Source of the DNA: Semisulcospira habei
Taxonomy: Eukaryota > Mollusca > Gastropoda > Semisulcospiridae
Assembly (NCBI GenBank): GCA_036245525.1
Contig: BTPG01000003.1
Coordinates: 154,220,185 to 154,284,184 of the forward strand
Direction of reading: 5' to 3'
Length of the DNA: 64,000 nucleotides
The notes below the pieces were generated by a model. The model did not search any database. It saw only the letters and a list, made by a program, of their open reading frames with translations, and had not been told where the DNA came from. Shown one piece after another: positions 22,468-32,929 of the stretch (positions are counted from its first letter, which is position 1; every line of letters begins with the position of its first letter). The translations under genes were made by a program, and so were the position numbers.

Positions 22468-25400
22468 CTTGGGACAAAATGTACAGCTGGCTTATATTTA
22501 GAACAAAATATACAGCTGTCTGAATAGAATTAAATATACAGCTGTCTGAATAAAAAACAAAATATACCTGCAGTTGTCTGAACACAGACAAAATGTTCAG
22601 CTGTCTGAATGAAAACAAATGTACAGCTGCTCGCTGTATGAAAACAACATCAGCAATTGTCTGGATGAGAATATAATCAACAGGTCTAGGTAAGGATAAA
22701 ATAATTATACCACTATAATCAACCTAAAATATATTTGTTCACAAAATAACAGCACATTTCAGTGTGATGAAATAGAGCAATACATGTATGTGCATAATTC
22801 ATTATGAAACTCACAATCAGGTATATAAGTGGTCTATTGTAAGTTGGCTTGCCACTGATACAATGTATTTCTCATATTTTCCTGAAACCACAAGCTTATG
22901 AACAGGAGAAATATGAGTGACAAAAACTTATACTATCATTCTTGTATACCAAAATATTTTATTGCTAGTTTTTCTGTGAATCATGTAAATACATGTATGT
23001 ATATATTGCTCCATATCATAACACTAAAATGTGCTGCTATTTTGTGACTAAGCCATTTTTAGAAAGCCACACGTACATGCGTATGTGCACACATGCCTAT
23101 TTTCTGTATTTATTTCTTTTTCAACAGGTTTTGTCCATCCATGACTGTGTTTATGGTTTGTTTCTAGACAGCAGGGCTGCCACAAGGTCAGGTGACTTGA
23201 AACTGGTGAATGCACAGACTGGCATCGAGTTTCTGAAGACAGCAAGACCTATCCGATAAGTTGTCACCGACAGAGTTCTACTGTAGTCTCCTGCTACTTT
23301 CAGGTAATTATCAGTTTGGTGGCATTTGATTTTGAAGTATGGTACACCCGTGCGCTTGCACAAAATCATTTTTGTTTGTAAAAGTGTTATCACATCACAC
23401 ATAAAGTAGCTTATAGTGTCCTGGAAATATTGCTGTCACAACACTAAGTTATGATTTACATATGACTGCTACCTCCACACTGTAAGTATATTTACAAGTT
23501 GACAGTAAACATTATTATCATGGTGCCATGGTGGTTTTTCTCCCAAGTCTTCATAACAGCTAGTGCTAGCTACCGGTCAGTTTGCCACTCTGTAATGCAT
23601 GTATCTTTTTTCCAGTATGAAATAGATTTGTATATTATTACTGACTTGATCGCAGCCACTGAAACATCTGGATCATTACTTTGATGTGTGGCACAAAGGC
23701 AAGCGAATTGCATAAAAGGTTTGAGTTGAGCTGTGTGTTTACATGGAGGATTATATCCTTGAGTGTATGCAGAACAAAAACACACGAAACTGTCCTGTCA
23801 TCGAAATAACCTACTCAGTATAAACTGCTGCTGGTACATTTTCACTTTTGTGCTTTTTTTACTTTCAGGTTTTGCTTTATCTATTATATTGGCCATCTGT
23901 TTTCAGTTTCTTTGCTGCTGCCAAAGGCTAAACACCACTTGAAACAAGGGATAAAGCCTGTTATCAACCATCACCACACATTACGAGTGTCCTTGCCAGG
24001 CATGATCAAGGTATCATGTCTTATTTATGCACTTATTTTGACTTAGAGTTTAGATATGTTTCAGTCTCATCATTGAGTGTTTTGAGTGTTAGTCAAGGGG
24101 ATGTATCTATGTGGCTGAAAATGAAATGGCCCCCCCAAAAAAACTTTCATTGGCTACAAAGGCTACACAATGCGCAACAGGCTTACCATCCTTGACTTCA
24201 ACCACCAAGTATGCAAGCAGTATACCAAGATTAGCAACAGGCACTCTGTGGCATACCAGGTAGCACAGCAGAAATATGCATAGTACATGTATGTTACACA
24301 CTTGTGCAATTTCTGGTACAAGTGCAGTATTGTACATGTCATTTTCAGTATCATTACAGTACATGTATTTGTAGAAATATACTATTTAGGATTGTGACAC
24401 TGACCATGAAAACTAATTCTTTCTTATGGCAAGTCAGGTGCAGAATTCCTGTTCATGTGCACTGTTTACAGTATGTAGTTATAACAAGGATGAAAAATGA
24501 AAGCAGACATGTATGCAATTTATGAAGAAGAATGTCCAAATGTATTGAAAACAAAAAATGTCCAACATTTTGCTTTTACATTCAACTTTAATACTTTCTT
24601 GTATAGAGAGTACAAAGTGCACAATATGGAGTATATATTACATGCATGTGTCCATTTATTCATGTCCCAACTACTTGTACAAACAGATGTAAACAATCTC
24701 CATGACAGAAAGTAAATTTTAAAAGTTAATGAAAATGTTCTCTTCATTCTGTTTTTTCTCATCAAGGAATGTGCTCCGTGGCCTTGTATCCCCAATGCCT
24801 CACTGATGAGAAGCTCTCCAGTTTGTTACATTACCTACGCAGTACAGATGACAAGATTGAGCGACGAGTGGATGTGGTTTTTCAGCAGAAGTAAAGACTT
24901 GGAGGTTGGTTTCACACACATACACAACCAGATAGTGCCCTCAGGTAGTTTAGATTGGGGCTTAGAAACTGCCATCTGATTATGGCCACCTGACAAGAGC
25001 AACAGTGTTTGCTGTTGCCAAGCCCCATATGGCTCTCATGCCACAACTGAAAAAAATCTGTATGTAGAGTGTTGGTGATGTTTGATTGCTATTATAATGT
25101 GGGAATTTTATTTGCAAATGTGATGCTATAATTTTTGACGCTGCAAAATTTGACTTCGGTCTGCTTCTTACAAATATCTAGAAAAGTTGGTTCTTCTGTT
25201 AACTCGATCAGCTGGATCAAATTCAGTAGTTCTTGTTGTCCATTATTATTAGATGATTCCCACACAAACAGTAGGCCGGATTGTCTTCACTGGTCACGCG
25301 CTGATAAGGTGTCGCCTCTACTCCCACATTCGATATGGTCACCAGGGGCTGCTCATCGGTTGAGTGCATCTTTAGTCTCCCCCAGGGAAAAGTTGGTTAT

Positions 25401-25900
25401 GTTGGCCTGAAAACATATTCATATAATATCATGTTACCAAGCAGCATTGCAAAGCTACAATGTCTTTTATTATTAGAACAAAACTGTATAAATCGTTTGA
25501 CCATCACCGAGACAAAGAAATTGTTTGTAAAAGTTATTTTGCAAATCTGTCTTGTATGGAGTTTATTGATTACACTGGCTGTGATTGATTCATTACGGTT
25601 GGTTTCATGTTGAGTAGATTATACTGGCTGATACCCGGTAGCCAAGTAAACTCATCTAGAACAGTGTTTGCAGTACATCTTCACATGTACTAACTGACCT
25701 TTGTTCTTGTCTTGCAGCTGCCTGCTGAGAGCAAGTTGGGGCACACTGCACTGCATCAGGCTGTTTGCTGTTCCAAAGTTTCTGTGTGACATTGCTGCTA
25801 ACGCCCCTGCAGTTTGGTGACATGTTTGACACTGGCCAGTCTGTTGTCTCTTCACTGGTTGGACCTGTCCATGAAGGCTGTCTGTCTGCTGTGGAATCAT
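22229..25900 (+). CDS. Candidate intron-containing gene inside the transposon, function unknown
   Basis: Exon-like blocks have good splice signals: 22229-22378 (acceptor tttttcag, donor GTAAGT); 23128-23304 (tttttcaacag, GTAATT); 23869 or 23907 to 24010 (actttcag, GTATCA); 24767-24904 (ctcatcaag, weak GTTGGT); 25718 onward (tgtcttgcag). Segments with protein-like composition include VDTFVKLVQSEGASVMEQRP joined in phase to VLSIHDCVYGLFLDSRAATR, then KPVINHHHTLRVSLPGMIK, then CLTDEKLSSLLHYLRSTDDK. The first pair stops at 23257, and the last segment is out of phase with the one before it, so the exon model is incomplete or the gene is decayed. I recognise no domain. It is a candidate transposase or passenger gene by position only. 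Confidence 0.35.
22399..22465. repeat. (GT)n microsatellite in a presumed intron
   Basis: Starts 20 bp after the donor at 22379. Confidence 0.95.
22475..22670 (+). repeat. Degenerate tandem repeat, units of about 30-36 bp
   Basis: Six or so units around aaaatatacagctgtctgaa with variable spacers of A-rich sequence. Confidence 0.8.
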
Positions 25901-25991
25901 GGCAATATTAGCATTTTGGTGGATAGCAAAATTTAGCATATGATGATAGAACTATATTGCCATATGTAACATTACATTAGGAAATCGTTGC

Positions 25992-25994
<3 letters not shown>

Positions 25995-26078
<84 letters not shown>
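25995..26078. repeat. (AT)n microsatellite and nearby C run
   Basis: About 42 TA units, followed by a C run at about 26106-26121. Confidence 0.95.
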
Positions 26079-26081
<3 letters not shown>

Positions 26082-26121
26082 TGCATGTGTACCCGCCCCC
26101 TCCAGCCCCCCCCCCCCCCCC

Positions 26122-27862
26122 CTCTCCCTCACTTACCAAAACACAGTGACCAAGTTTGAATGACAGCATCATAAGCAAAATATACCATGCATATAATTCA
26201 ATGACATCACTGAAATTGTTTCTTTATAATTAAAATGGTTGTCTCTGTTCTGTTTGTGTTTTTGCCTCATGTATTATTACAGTTATATATGGTGCAGGAA
26301 GTAAAAGTGCACATGTATGTTGTTCTGTAGAGAAGAACCCTATGAGGAAAGAACGTCGCTTAGAAATGACAGTTACAACACAATTTATTACTAGATAATA
26401 TGAATAAAATTGTGTTGTAGCTGTCTTTTCTAAGCGTCTTTCTTTTTTTCGTTGAGTTCGTCTCTGCATTACACACGCTTCGCAGTCACCATTTTGATCT
26501 GGACTATGTGGTTCTGTTGGGTACATAGACTACTTGGTCTTGTTGAGGATAGACATACTCATTTCATAAAAAAAATCAGCTGTATTTTTAGGAATTATGA
26601 CAATCATGGTAATTGTGTTTTATTTATGTATACACTTATTGATGTAAACCTGCCTGTCCCGGATTGGCCTCCGCAGCCACGAAAATGCCTGCAGACGACG
26701 TGGGCAAGCCCTATAGAATCTTCGTTCGTGAAGTCAAGCCAAGAGACACTTATTGATGTACTTGACGATTTTGGTAAACTCATAAGAGAAGCCTCACAAT
26801 GAAAGGCATTTTTAACAGTTTCACTCAGTACAGATATAAACAAATAAACCATACGTTGAAGTGTATTTGAAAACAATGTTTTTGTCACAAAATGAAGATC
26901 AAGTGAGATATACCTCTTGCTGTTGTGAACTGATATATTTCCTTGATATTTATTTTTGCGGGTTGAGTCATTTCAGTTTTCTGATAGAGAACATTGCTAT
27001 ATGGAGTAATCAGAAATAAATCCCACATGGTTTGCTGTCAGTGCAAACATAGATAAACTATGAATGAAATATATTGTGGTTAGAATATCAATTACATAAT
27101 ATATATATATCTGTTTCCTAACATTTATTTCATATCTCATAACCATAGCAGGAGGTGAAAGAAACCTAATGCTCCAGCCGAAGGGGTGCATGCCTGCATG
27201 ATGCCAGCTTGCTTTCATCTGCTTCCTAAAGTCAATCGGGCAGGGGGGGGGGGGGGGGGGAAGAATTCGCACAACCCCCCAAAAATGGAAAAATTAGTAA
27301 CATTTAAATTAATTTGGGTCGAGGGCATAAACAGACATAATTATATGGTCTTGTCAAAAAAATGTATACATTATTGGTATGGCGAATGCCGGAACCATCT
27401 GCTGCGGCCCTGTATCTAATTATTTTGAAACTTGCCTCTCGTTTGCTCGTGCACCCTTTAGCTTGTAGTTGGTGTATCGGTGTTTGCTGTCAGGCACCTG
27501 CATGAGGTATGCATTGGGCAGGGTGCATTGCGTGTGCATAGACAGCAGTTGGTCTGGGGAGAAAATATTATCACTGAACTCATCAAGTTTGCAGACGGTA
27601 ATTATCTTTTGTGATACAAAAAAAAACAAAAAAAAAAAAACAAGATGAGAAGTAAACGACAAAGCAAAATATTACCTAGTGCTTAGATTCTTATAATGGA
27701 ATCAAATTTTATGTCCGTGTAACACACACGAACAGGCACAATCACATCAATGGGTGACCGTCTTCACTCCTAGAAGCTGATTCAGCTTTTCAAAATCCCG
27801 AAAAGCTGAATTTCAGCTGTTTGGTTCAGACAGAACAGGCCTTCAGCCAGCCTGTTCCAAAT
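26122..27862. other. Interior of transposon without recognised gene
   Basis: AT-rich unique sequence. Includes a G run at 27242-27260 and an A run near 27620. No reading frame here looks coding. Confidence 0.4.
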
Positions 27863-27928
27863 GCAAAAGTCATACATTCTCATGAGCCCCTGCATCCGCA
27901 GGAGCTCATGGGAATGTATATCGCTTGC
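27863..27928. mobile_element. Family A hairpin, copy A5, inside the transposon
   Basis: gcaaaagtcatacattctca, tgagcccctgcat, then a mirrored arm with gaatgtata. The attct/gaatg pair matches within the copy though it differs from the usual atcct. Confidence 0.75.
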
Positions 27929-28221
27929 TGGCCATGGATTTATGGGGCATATTTATGTCCCGTTTACATTCATTTCATATTCTCGCACTGTCACCCATGC
28001 ACATCACATTGTTGCATGATGACCTGTAAATTATCTCCCAGGCTTTTGTGAAAAATAAAATCGTTTTGAGGTGGGCGTTTGCGCGTTGCTTAGCACGGGA
28101 GTGCTGTCCCTTACACACACATTATCTAGTAGCTTCCCTTCGTAAAAATGGCGACTACCATAAAGACTTGTTGTTTGCAAACGCTTTCGAGGAAACCTTG
28201 TTTTGGATAAATGCGAGGACA

Positions 28222-28630
28222 TAAGAAATGAGAAGACCACGATATAGCATGTTCGACGTACCGTCACCATTCCCTGGGCCATTTTTGGACGCTGTGGACG
28301 TCGCTCAGTGCTTCCCAGTACCGCGGGGGCCCAGAAGTGAAAGTGTTGGATAGTCATCTTTCGTTGTTGTTGCACGAGAATTGTGGGTGTTACCGTGTAC
28401 GGACAGATGCAACTGGAAGTGACCTTTGGCAGCTGAGTGGCGTATACCTGTTTGCATGAACTGTGACAGCCGTCAAGGACGTCTGACACTCTACAGCAGC
28501 TATAGTAACGTGAATGTTCGGGGATCCCATCTGATGAGGCCCTGTCAGGGTTGCACTTCAAGTCAGGTCAGTAGGGACTTCGAAATTTTTTTTCGCTGTC
28601 CTCAACTGACTAATTGCTGAACCAGGACCT
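28222..28630 (-). repeat. Right terminal inverted repeat of the 7.5-kb transposon
   Basis: Reverse complement of 21169-21572, with differences and small indels. The outer end is AGGTCCTGGTTCAGCAATTA on minus. Confidence 0.85.
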
Positions 28631-28634
28631 TTAA
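28631..28634. repeat. TTAA target duplication, right copy
   Basis: TTAA directly after the mirrored terminus GGACCT. Confidence 0.8.
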
Positions 28635-29797
28635 GCTGGCTGGTCGACGTTGAATGAAACTGTTGGCGGTTCTGGGCGTCGAACATCAAAGGATGCGATC
28701 CGCCAAGGTCCGACAACAAGTTGCCTTGCGGCCCTTTCTCGCCACGTGTCACGTTACGGCTTATAGGTAGGCTGCATACGCCCCGTTGACTGTGCACCCC
28801 GGCGTCTCTCTGTTGGTGGTGGGGGCCGCGGGAGGGTCGCCGTAGCGGATCTTGAAGGCAATCAGTTTAATGCCCTCGTCACTGGGGTGGGTCATGGTGT
28901 TGTCACGCCTGTACATGACTTGCTTGGGGGCGCCGTTCTTTGTCAGGAAAGTGGAGGTGTGGTCAACAAACTGAGTGTTTGTTTGTTGACAGGCCTGTTT
29001 CAGGTTGACGTTGGACAGGCGTGCAGGTCGTGACAGGGCGTGTTGACTGCTGAAGGGAGGGATGATGGAGGAGGCCTGGAGTGTAGCACGTGGGTATGCG
29101 GCGGACACTAGACGGATTAGCCTCAGCCAGGTGTGTGTCGGAACGGGACCCTGGTTGTCGGCAGCAGCTGTTGATCCCTACGTGAAAAACTACATGGCGG
29201 ATACGTGGAGTAGGGGGGAGGTTTGTAAGCCACTTGCCAAAGGCCTCGACTGATAGGCCGGACACTGCCAGGTTCTGCACGTTGCAGTCTGTATCCGACA
29301 TTTTTCGTTCGCTGACCCGCTTCATAACGGAGTCGCCGAGCAGCAGAACGTTAGAATCTGACCTGATGTTCATGTTGCAGAGGTGGTCATACGGAGTCTT
29401 GGTAACGGGTGCAAACGTGGTTTTAGTGGTTGTCTGTTCAGCTTCTTGCAATAGTCCGTGTGTGATTACATCACAATCATCATCTGTGGCAAGGGCTGCG
29501 AAGCGATTACGCGTGGCAATATTAACAGCTGAGTTAGGAGTTCCGCTTGTTAACGACAGGCGTTGTGAAGTCACTGGTGTGCTATTGGTTGATGACGAGT
29601 CCTGCATACTGACGTGCTTGTTGCAGCTTGAGGGAGATGGGAAGTTTGATAGGGACTGGCTTGTACCCGGGTCTTGGGCGGGCAGTGAGGTACTGGATTT
29701 TGTTGAAGGTGACAGGGAAAAAGGAGAGACTCTGACTGACTCTGACTCCGATTCTGACTCTGACAGCGTTTGATTTAGGAAGACACCTCATAGAAAG
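28635..29797 (-). pseudogene. 5' part of element 2 ORF1: SGNH hydrolase-like domain, frameshifted
   Basis: On minus: a Ser-rich start (SESESESE region) after a TGA near 29797, then RFAALATDDDCDVITHG, then the SGNH blocks LLLGDSVMKRVSERK and HVVFHVGIN (block III, Asp not seen). After a frame change near 29130-29145 the fold continues: YPRATLQASSIIPPF, TNTQFVDHTSTFL, and THPSDEGIKLIAF (His of the last block). A second change near 28760 leads to the frame that runs into the insertion at 28631. No good ATG and no N-terminal domain, so it is 5' truncated. A host SGNH gene is possible but less likely given the order with ORF2 downstream. Confidence 0.75.
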
Positions 29798-29855
29798 TTG
29801 GTTGACCCACATTTGAGTCTGTAATTTTCATCAGTTCTGTTTACTTGGAATTTTG

Positions 29856-30340
29856 GATTCAAGATTCAAGATTCAAGATGACTTTATTGTTGCTGTGATA
29901 GAAAATAATCATACACAGCAAAAATTGTCTTGCCACCGCAGGTGCTGCTCACATTCACTCACTCACTCATTCCACAAATTACAATAACAGAGCTACAAAA
30001 TGGACAATGACTCGGGACGGGTCAGTAAAGCCCGTCGTCAAGGCATCTAATGGCCACTCGGCGCCAGTGGCCTCGTCCCAACCCTAACCACCCTGACACA
30101 AACAGAATGCTAAAACAGCCCTAAGTCTCCTGAACACACTAGTATATGCTCTCTTGTTAAATTCCTACTTGACAAAAGCTAGTACATAAAAACACAAGTT
30201 AACAACAAAAACAAATTACCGTCGAAAGGAAAATAATCTCCTAATCTAGGCAACATAAAAACAACGCTCAAAGCTGCACCTGGAGGCCCGTCGCTTTAGT
30301 ACAGCTATAGCTAGCTTTGAAATAGACATTGGATGAGTTC
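29856..30340 (-). mobile_element. Non-LTR retroelement 3' UTR with (CTTGAAT)n tail
   Basis: On minus it ends cagcaacaataaagtcatct followed by three TTGAATC units (complement of 29856-29878). The upstream limit is uncertain. It lies just 5' of the truncated ORF1 of element 2. Confidence 0.55.
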
Positions 30341-30373
30341 GTATCCAGCGTTGTACAATAATAATAATTCATT

Positions 30374-30377
<4 letters not shown>

Positions 30378-30422
<45 letters not shown>
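30378..30422. repeat. T homopolymer
   Basis: About 44 T after (AAT)-like sequence. Confidence 0.95.
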
Positions 30423-30423
<1 letters not shown>

Positions 30424-30540
30424 TTGCGAGTTTTGGATCCACTATAATACTCCCATCAAAAAGTCAGCCCTGGAAGAGACTGTGCAGAAGAAAACAATCA
30501 GCCCTGGAAGAGGCTGCGTGCCGTTTGGATGACGTGAAAC

Positions 30541-31039
30541 ATCTAATTCGTCACTGCGTACACGGCGTCGTGAGACTAGCGATGCCATGACGTCAAGCTT
30601 ATTGTGACGTCATTTTGCTGCTGGTGCTATTCTTCTTCAGAATTCCTGTCGCTACATGATGTGCACGAGCCCACTGAGCTAATGGCGGGAAGCGCCGTGC
30701 GTCCGTCTTTATTTGTGTGCGCCGGTGTGTGTGTTGATCAGAGGTTGTACTCACAAACCAGATAGGTGAGGCTAGCGCTGGCAGAATTGTCAGTACTCAA
30801 ACCAAGGGGAATCACAGCGCTGGACAGACAACAGTTAGATCCCCTGTTAGATCTAACTGTTGTCTGTCCAGCGCTGTGATTCCCCTTGGTTTGAGATCAG
30901 AGGTTGGCTTAGAGAGGAGAGAAATGGATCAGAAAGATAAGCTTAAAACTAATATGAACAACAGTGAATGTTCCTAAAAGAAAAACGCACGTGAGCTCCA
31001 AACGATACGGTAGACTTTGGGATGAAATCCTCATCTTGT
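30541..31039 (+). repeat. Interspersed repeat R2, copy 1 (contains a foldback insertion)
   Basis: Shares long stretches with 47314-47455 plus 49180-49492: acacggcgtcgtg, gatgccatga, ttcttcagaat, gtccgtctttatttgtgtgc, ggcttagagaggagagaaat and gagctccaaac. It ends at a TTTAA where family F copy F1 is inserted. Identity of R2 unknown. Confidence 0.8.
30748..30894. mobile_element. 147-bp foldback element with 12-bp target duplication
   Basis: Flanked by gatcagaggttg at 30736-30747 and 30895-30906. The R2 paralogue at 49351-49362 has this 12-mer once. Inside: a unique 5' part of about 48 bp, then a perfect palindrome with 45-bp arms (30796-30840 and 30851-30895, the last base overlapping the duplication) and a 10-base loop. 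Confidence 0.85.
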
Positions 31040-31093
31040 TTAAATCATTCGCAGCCAGCCGCATCCGGATGCGGCTGGCCGCGAATGAGTTAA
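31040..31093. mobile_element. Family F hairpin MITE, copy F1 (54 bp)
   Basis: TTAAATCATTCGCAGCCAGC, centre CGCATCCGGATGCG, ending GCGAATGAGTTAA. A near-perfect palindrome end to end, with TTAA at each terminus. Confidence 0.85.
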
Positions 31094-31261
31094 TCTTTAG
31101 TATATTCAACGTCAAAGACACTCAGCCGTCAAAGAAATCGGGCGGATACAAACTGATGTCGGCAAGCGGCATAGATCCTTATGAGCCCCCGCAAGTGCGC
31201 GGGGGCTTATACTTTTTGCTGTTGGGTGGCGTTCGAATTTTCTCGGTAGCGAAGGGGTTAA
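31090..31261. mobile_element. Family A MITE, copy A6, sharing TTAA with F1
   Basis: Reverse orientation. Left TTAA 31090, shoulder ttcaacgtcaaagacactca then ggatacaaactg; hairpin 31162-31219 with part of the right arm deleted; right end cggtagcgaaggggTTAA. Confidence 0.7.
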
Positions 31262-31432
31262 GCTGGAACTCAACGCTCGTCGGAACGAACACAAAAGAAA
31301 GAGAATGGGCGAAAAGGTTTTGTCACCTGCAATTTAAGCAGCGGCTCTTTTTTTTTAATATTTTTTTTTATTATTATTATTTCTCTAGCTTTCAATAGCG
31401 CAGTTTCACGGAGGAAAACATTAATACAACGT

Positions 31433-31606
31433 TTAACCTATTCACCGCCGGAAGAATGAGAACGCAAACTATATGCAAGAGGCAAAGAACCCCATGAGCC
31501 CCCGCGTACGCGGGGGCTCAAGAGGGTTCTTTGCCTCTTGCCACACTCAATATATAGATCTGTGTTCCTTGGATGGGTGAGGTTATTTGGCGTTTTACCC
31601 CGTTAA
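31433..31606. mobile_element. Family A MITE, copy A7 (subtype with ggcaaagaac)
   Basis: TTAACCTATTCACCGCCGG at left, TTAA 31603 at right. Hairpin 31475-31541: gcaagaggcaaagaacccca is mirrored by gggttctttgcctcttgc, loop cgcgtacgcg. Confidence 0.8.
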
Positions 31607-31822
31607 CTCAGCCGGGGCAAGACGAACGCTGCACGGACGCCAGAGACATAAACCCTCATGAGCCCCCGCAGTTGCGGGGGCTCATGAGGATTTATGTTTC
31701 TTGCTAGTCCCATTTTCTCTATGCCATCACTTGGTCCCAGCTGCGGCTGTGTCTTCACGCGAATGTCGACCGGTGTGTAGCGGTTCCAGATGCGAAATTC
31801 GTGATCACTAGCAGATAATGTG
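31603..31822. mobile_element. Family A MITE, copy A8 (subtype with agagacataaac)
   Basis: Shares TTAA 31603-31606 with A7. Hairpin 31640-31704. The right shoulder gcgaaattcgtgatcactag is shared with copy A9, defining a subfamily with its own shoulders. Confidence 0.75.
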
Positions 31823-32132
31823 CCCTGATTTCAAAGACACAAAAGCCGGGCATCCGCCGTCAGTACAGGGCTTAAACGATGGGACTTCCAGCTTAAAATA
31901 ATCCATATAAAGTCGGTCTGCATCATTGTCAACTCCATTTATACAACCAGGGGGCAGGTGGCCAACACAGATTAATAATTCAACGACCGCGATAGCCGCG
32001 GGTGTTTGTCTGGTCGACTTTCAGAGTTGACAGATTGATATGAAAAGTCGCCATCAGCGCTGCCGTCTCCTTCAACCTATATAAATAGATAAATAAAGTA
32101 AACACGGAAGAGACAACCTACGCCATCCCGAC
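31823..32132. other. No recognisable feature
   Basis: Unique sequence, no gene seen. Confidence 0.4.
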
Positions 32133-32349
32133 TTCAACCCTTTACATCCGGAGGCTGATGTTTTACCAATTTTTCTTAACGCCCTATGAAGGCTACATTA
32201 CAGATTAGGAGATAAATCAAGCAATTTAGTTCAAGGGTGGTGCCAGAATAGCTTGGCGCCTCAGGCGCCAAGCTATTCTGACACCACCCTTAAACTATCA
32301 CAGTCAAATTTATTTCAAACAACGGGTGTATTAGGATGAAAAGAGTTAA
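32133..32349. mobile_element. Family C hairpin MITE, copy C2
   Basis: Left end TTCAACCCTTTACATCCGG (TTAA decayed to TTCA), right end AAAGAGTTAA. Core 32227-32300: tagttcaagggtggtgccag, aatagcttggcgcc, loop tca, mirrored with two mismatches. Confidence 0.85.
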
Positions 32350-32929
32350 TACAAAATCGTATGACACCAGTAGGTCGTGACTGACGTCAGCAAAGTCTCA
32401 GCCGATCTGTCAGGGGCCTGTCACTGATCCGTCAGAGCGAGGCCCGGTCGGATTGGTACAGGATCAATACATGTACGTACACAATATGGGCATTCCAGTC
32501 CCCTGAGCTCCCCAGAGCTCATAATCATAGTGCTTCGAATTCAATACTCTATCACGCCTAAACTGACCTAAAGCCTCAAATCCCAACCATCCCCCCCTCC
32601 CTCCCCACCCCCTCCACGCCCACACCCACCTTCTCTACCAGACGCACAAACCATTGGCACAGCAAAAAAACATCAAATACTTTCACATGCACACGCAGAT
32701 ACTACCAGTCAACCTGCAGGATTTTGAAAAATAAAGTGATCTGAAAAAAACTATGCAGTATTTGCAATAAACATCGAATTAAACGAACAACAACCTTTCA
32801 CAAGACTAATAGAACAGTGAACTGATTTAGTTCTCTGTAAACAATAATTAGTCCCTAGGGAGGAAATCACTGTCAGATTCGGCTAGTCTAGCCATAGATC
32901 CACGAATCCTGCACGGAAAAAAATCCACA

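Larger units (their letters stand above)
21169..28630. mobile_element. 7462-bp TTAA-flanked DNA transposon with long terminal inverted repeats
   Basis: Left end AGGTCCGGGTTCAGCAATTA, right end mirrored as TGAACCAGGACCT, each beside TTAA. The inverted repeats extend about 400 bp (21169-21572 and 28222-28630) with scattered differences. The insertion splits ORF1 of element 2. TTAA duplication is known for piggyBac, Kolobok and Looper-type elements; the AGG start would suit Kolobok, but no transposase motif is recognised, so the superfamily is open. The interior holds intron-like gene structure, a tandem repeat, an (AT)n tract and a family A hairpin. Confidence 0.8.
16466..29797 (-). mobile_element. 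CR1-like non-LTR retrotransposon, element 2, split by a DNA transposon
   Basis: Read on minus: ORF1 remains (29797 to 28635), a 7462-bp insertion (28630 to 21169), the end of ORF1 (21164 to 20963), a spacer, ORF2 (19606 to 16822), and a 3' UTR with AATAAA (complement of 16488-16493) and a (CATTGT)n tail ending at 16466. Without the insertion it is about 5.9 kb, close to element 1. Its 5' end stops at about 29797-29850 next to the tail of another retroelement, so the ORF1 N-terminal domain is missing. Confidence 0.8.
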
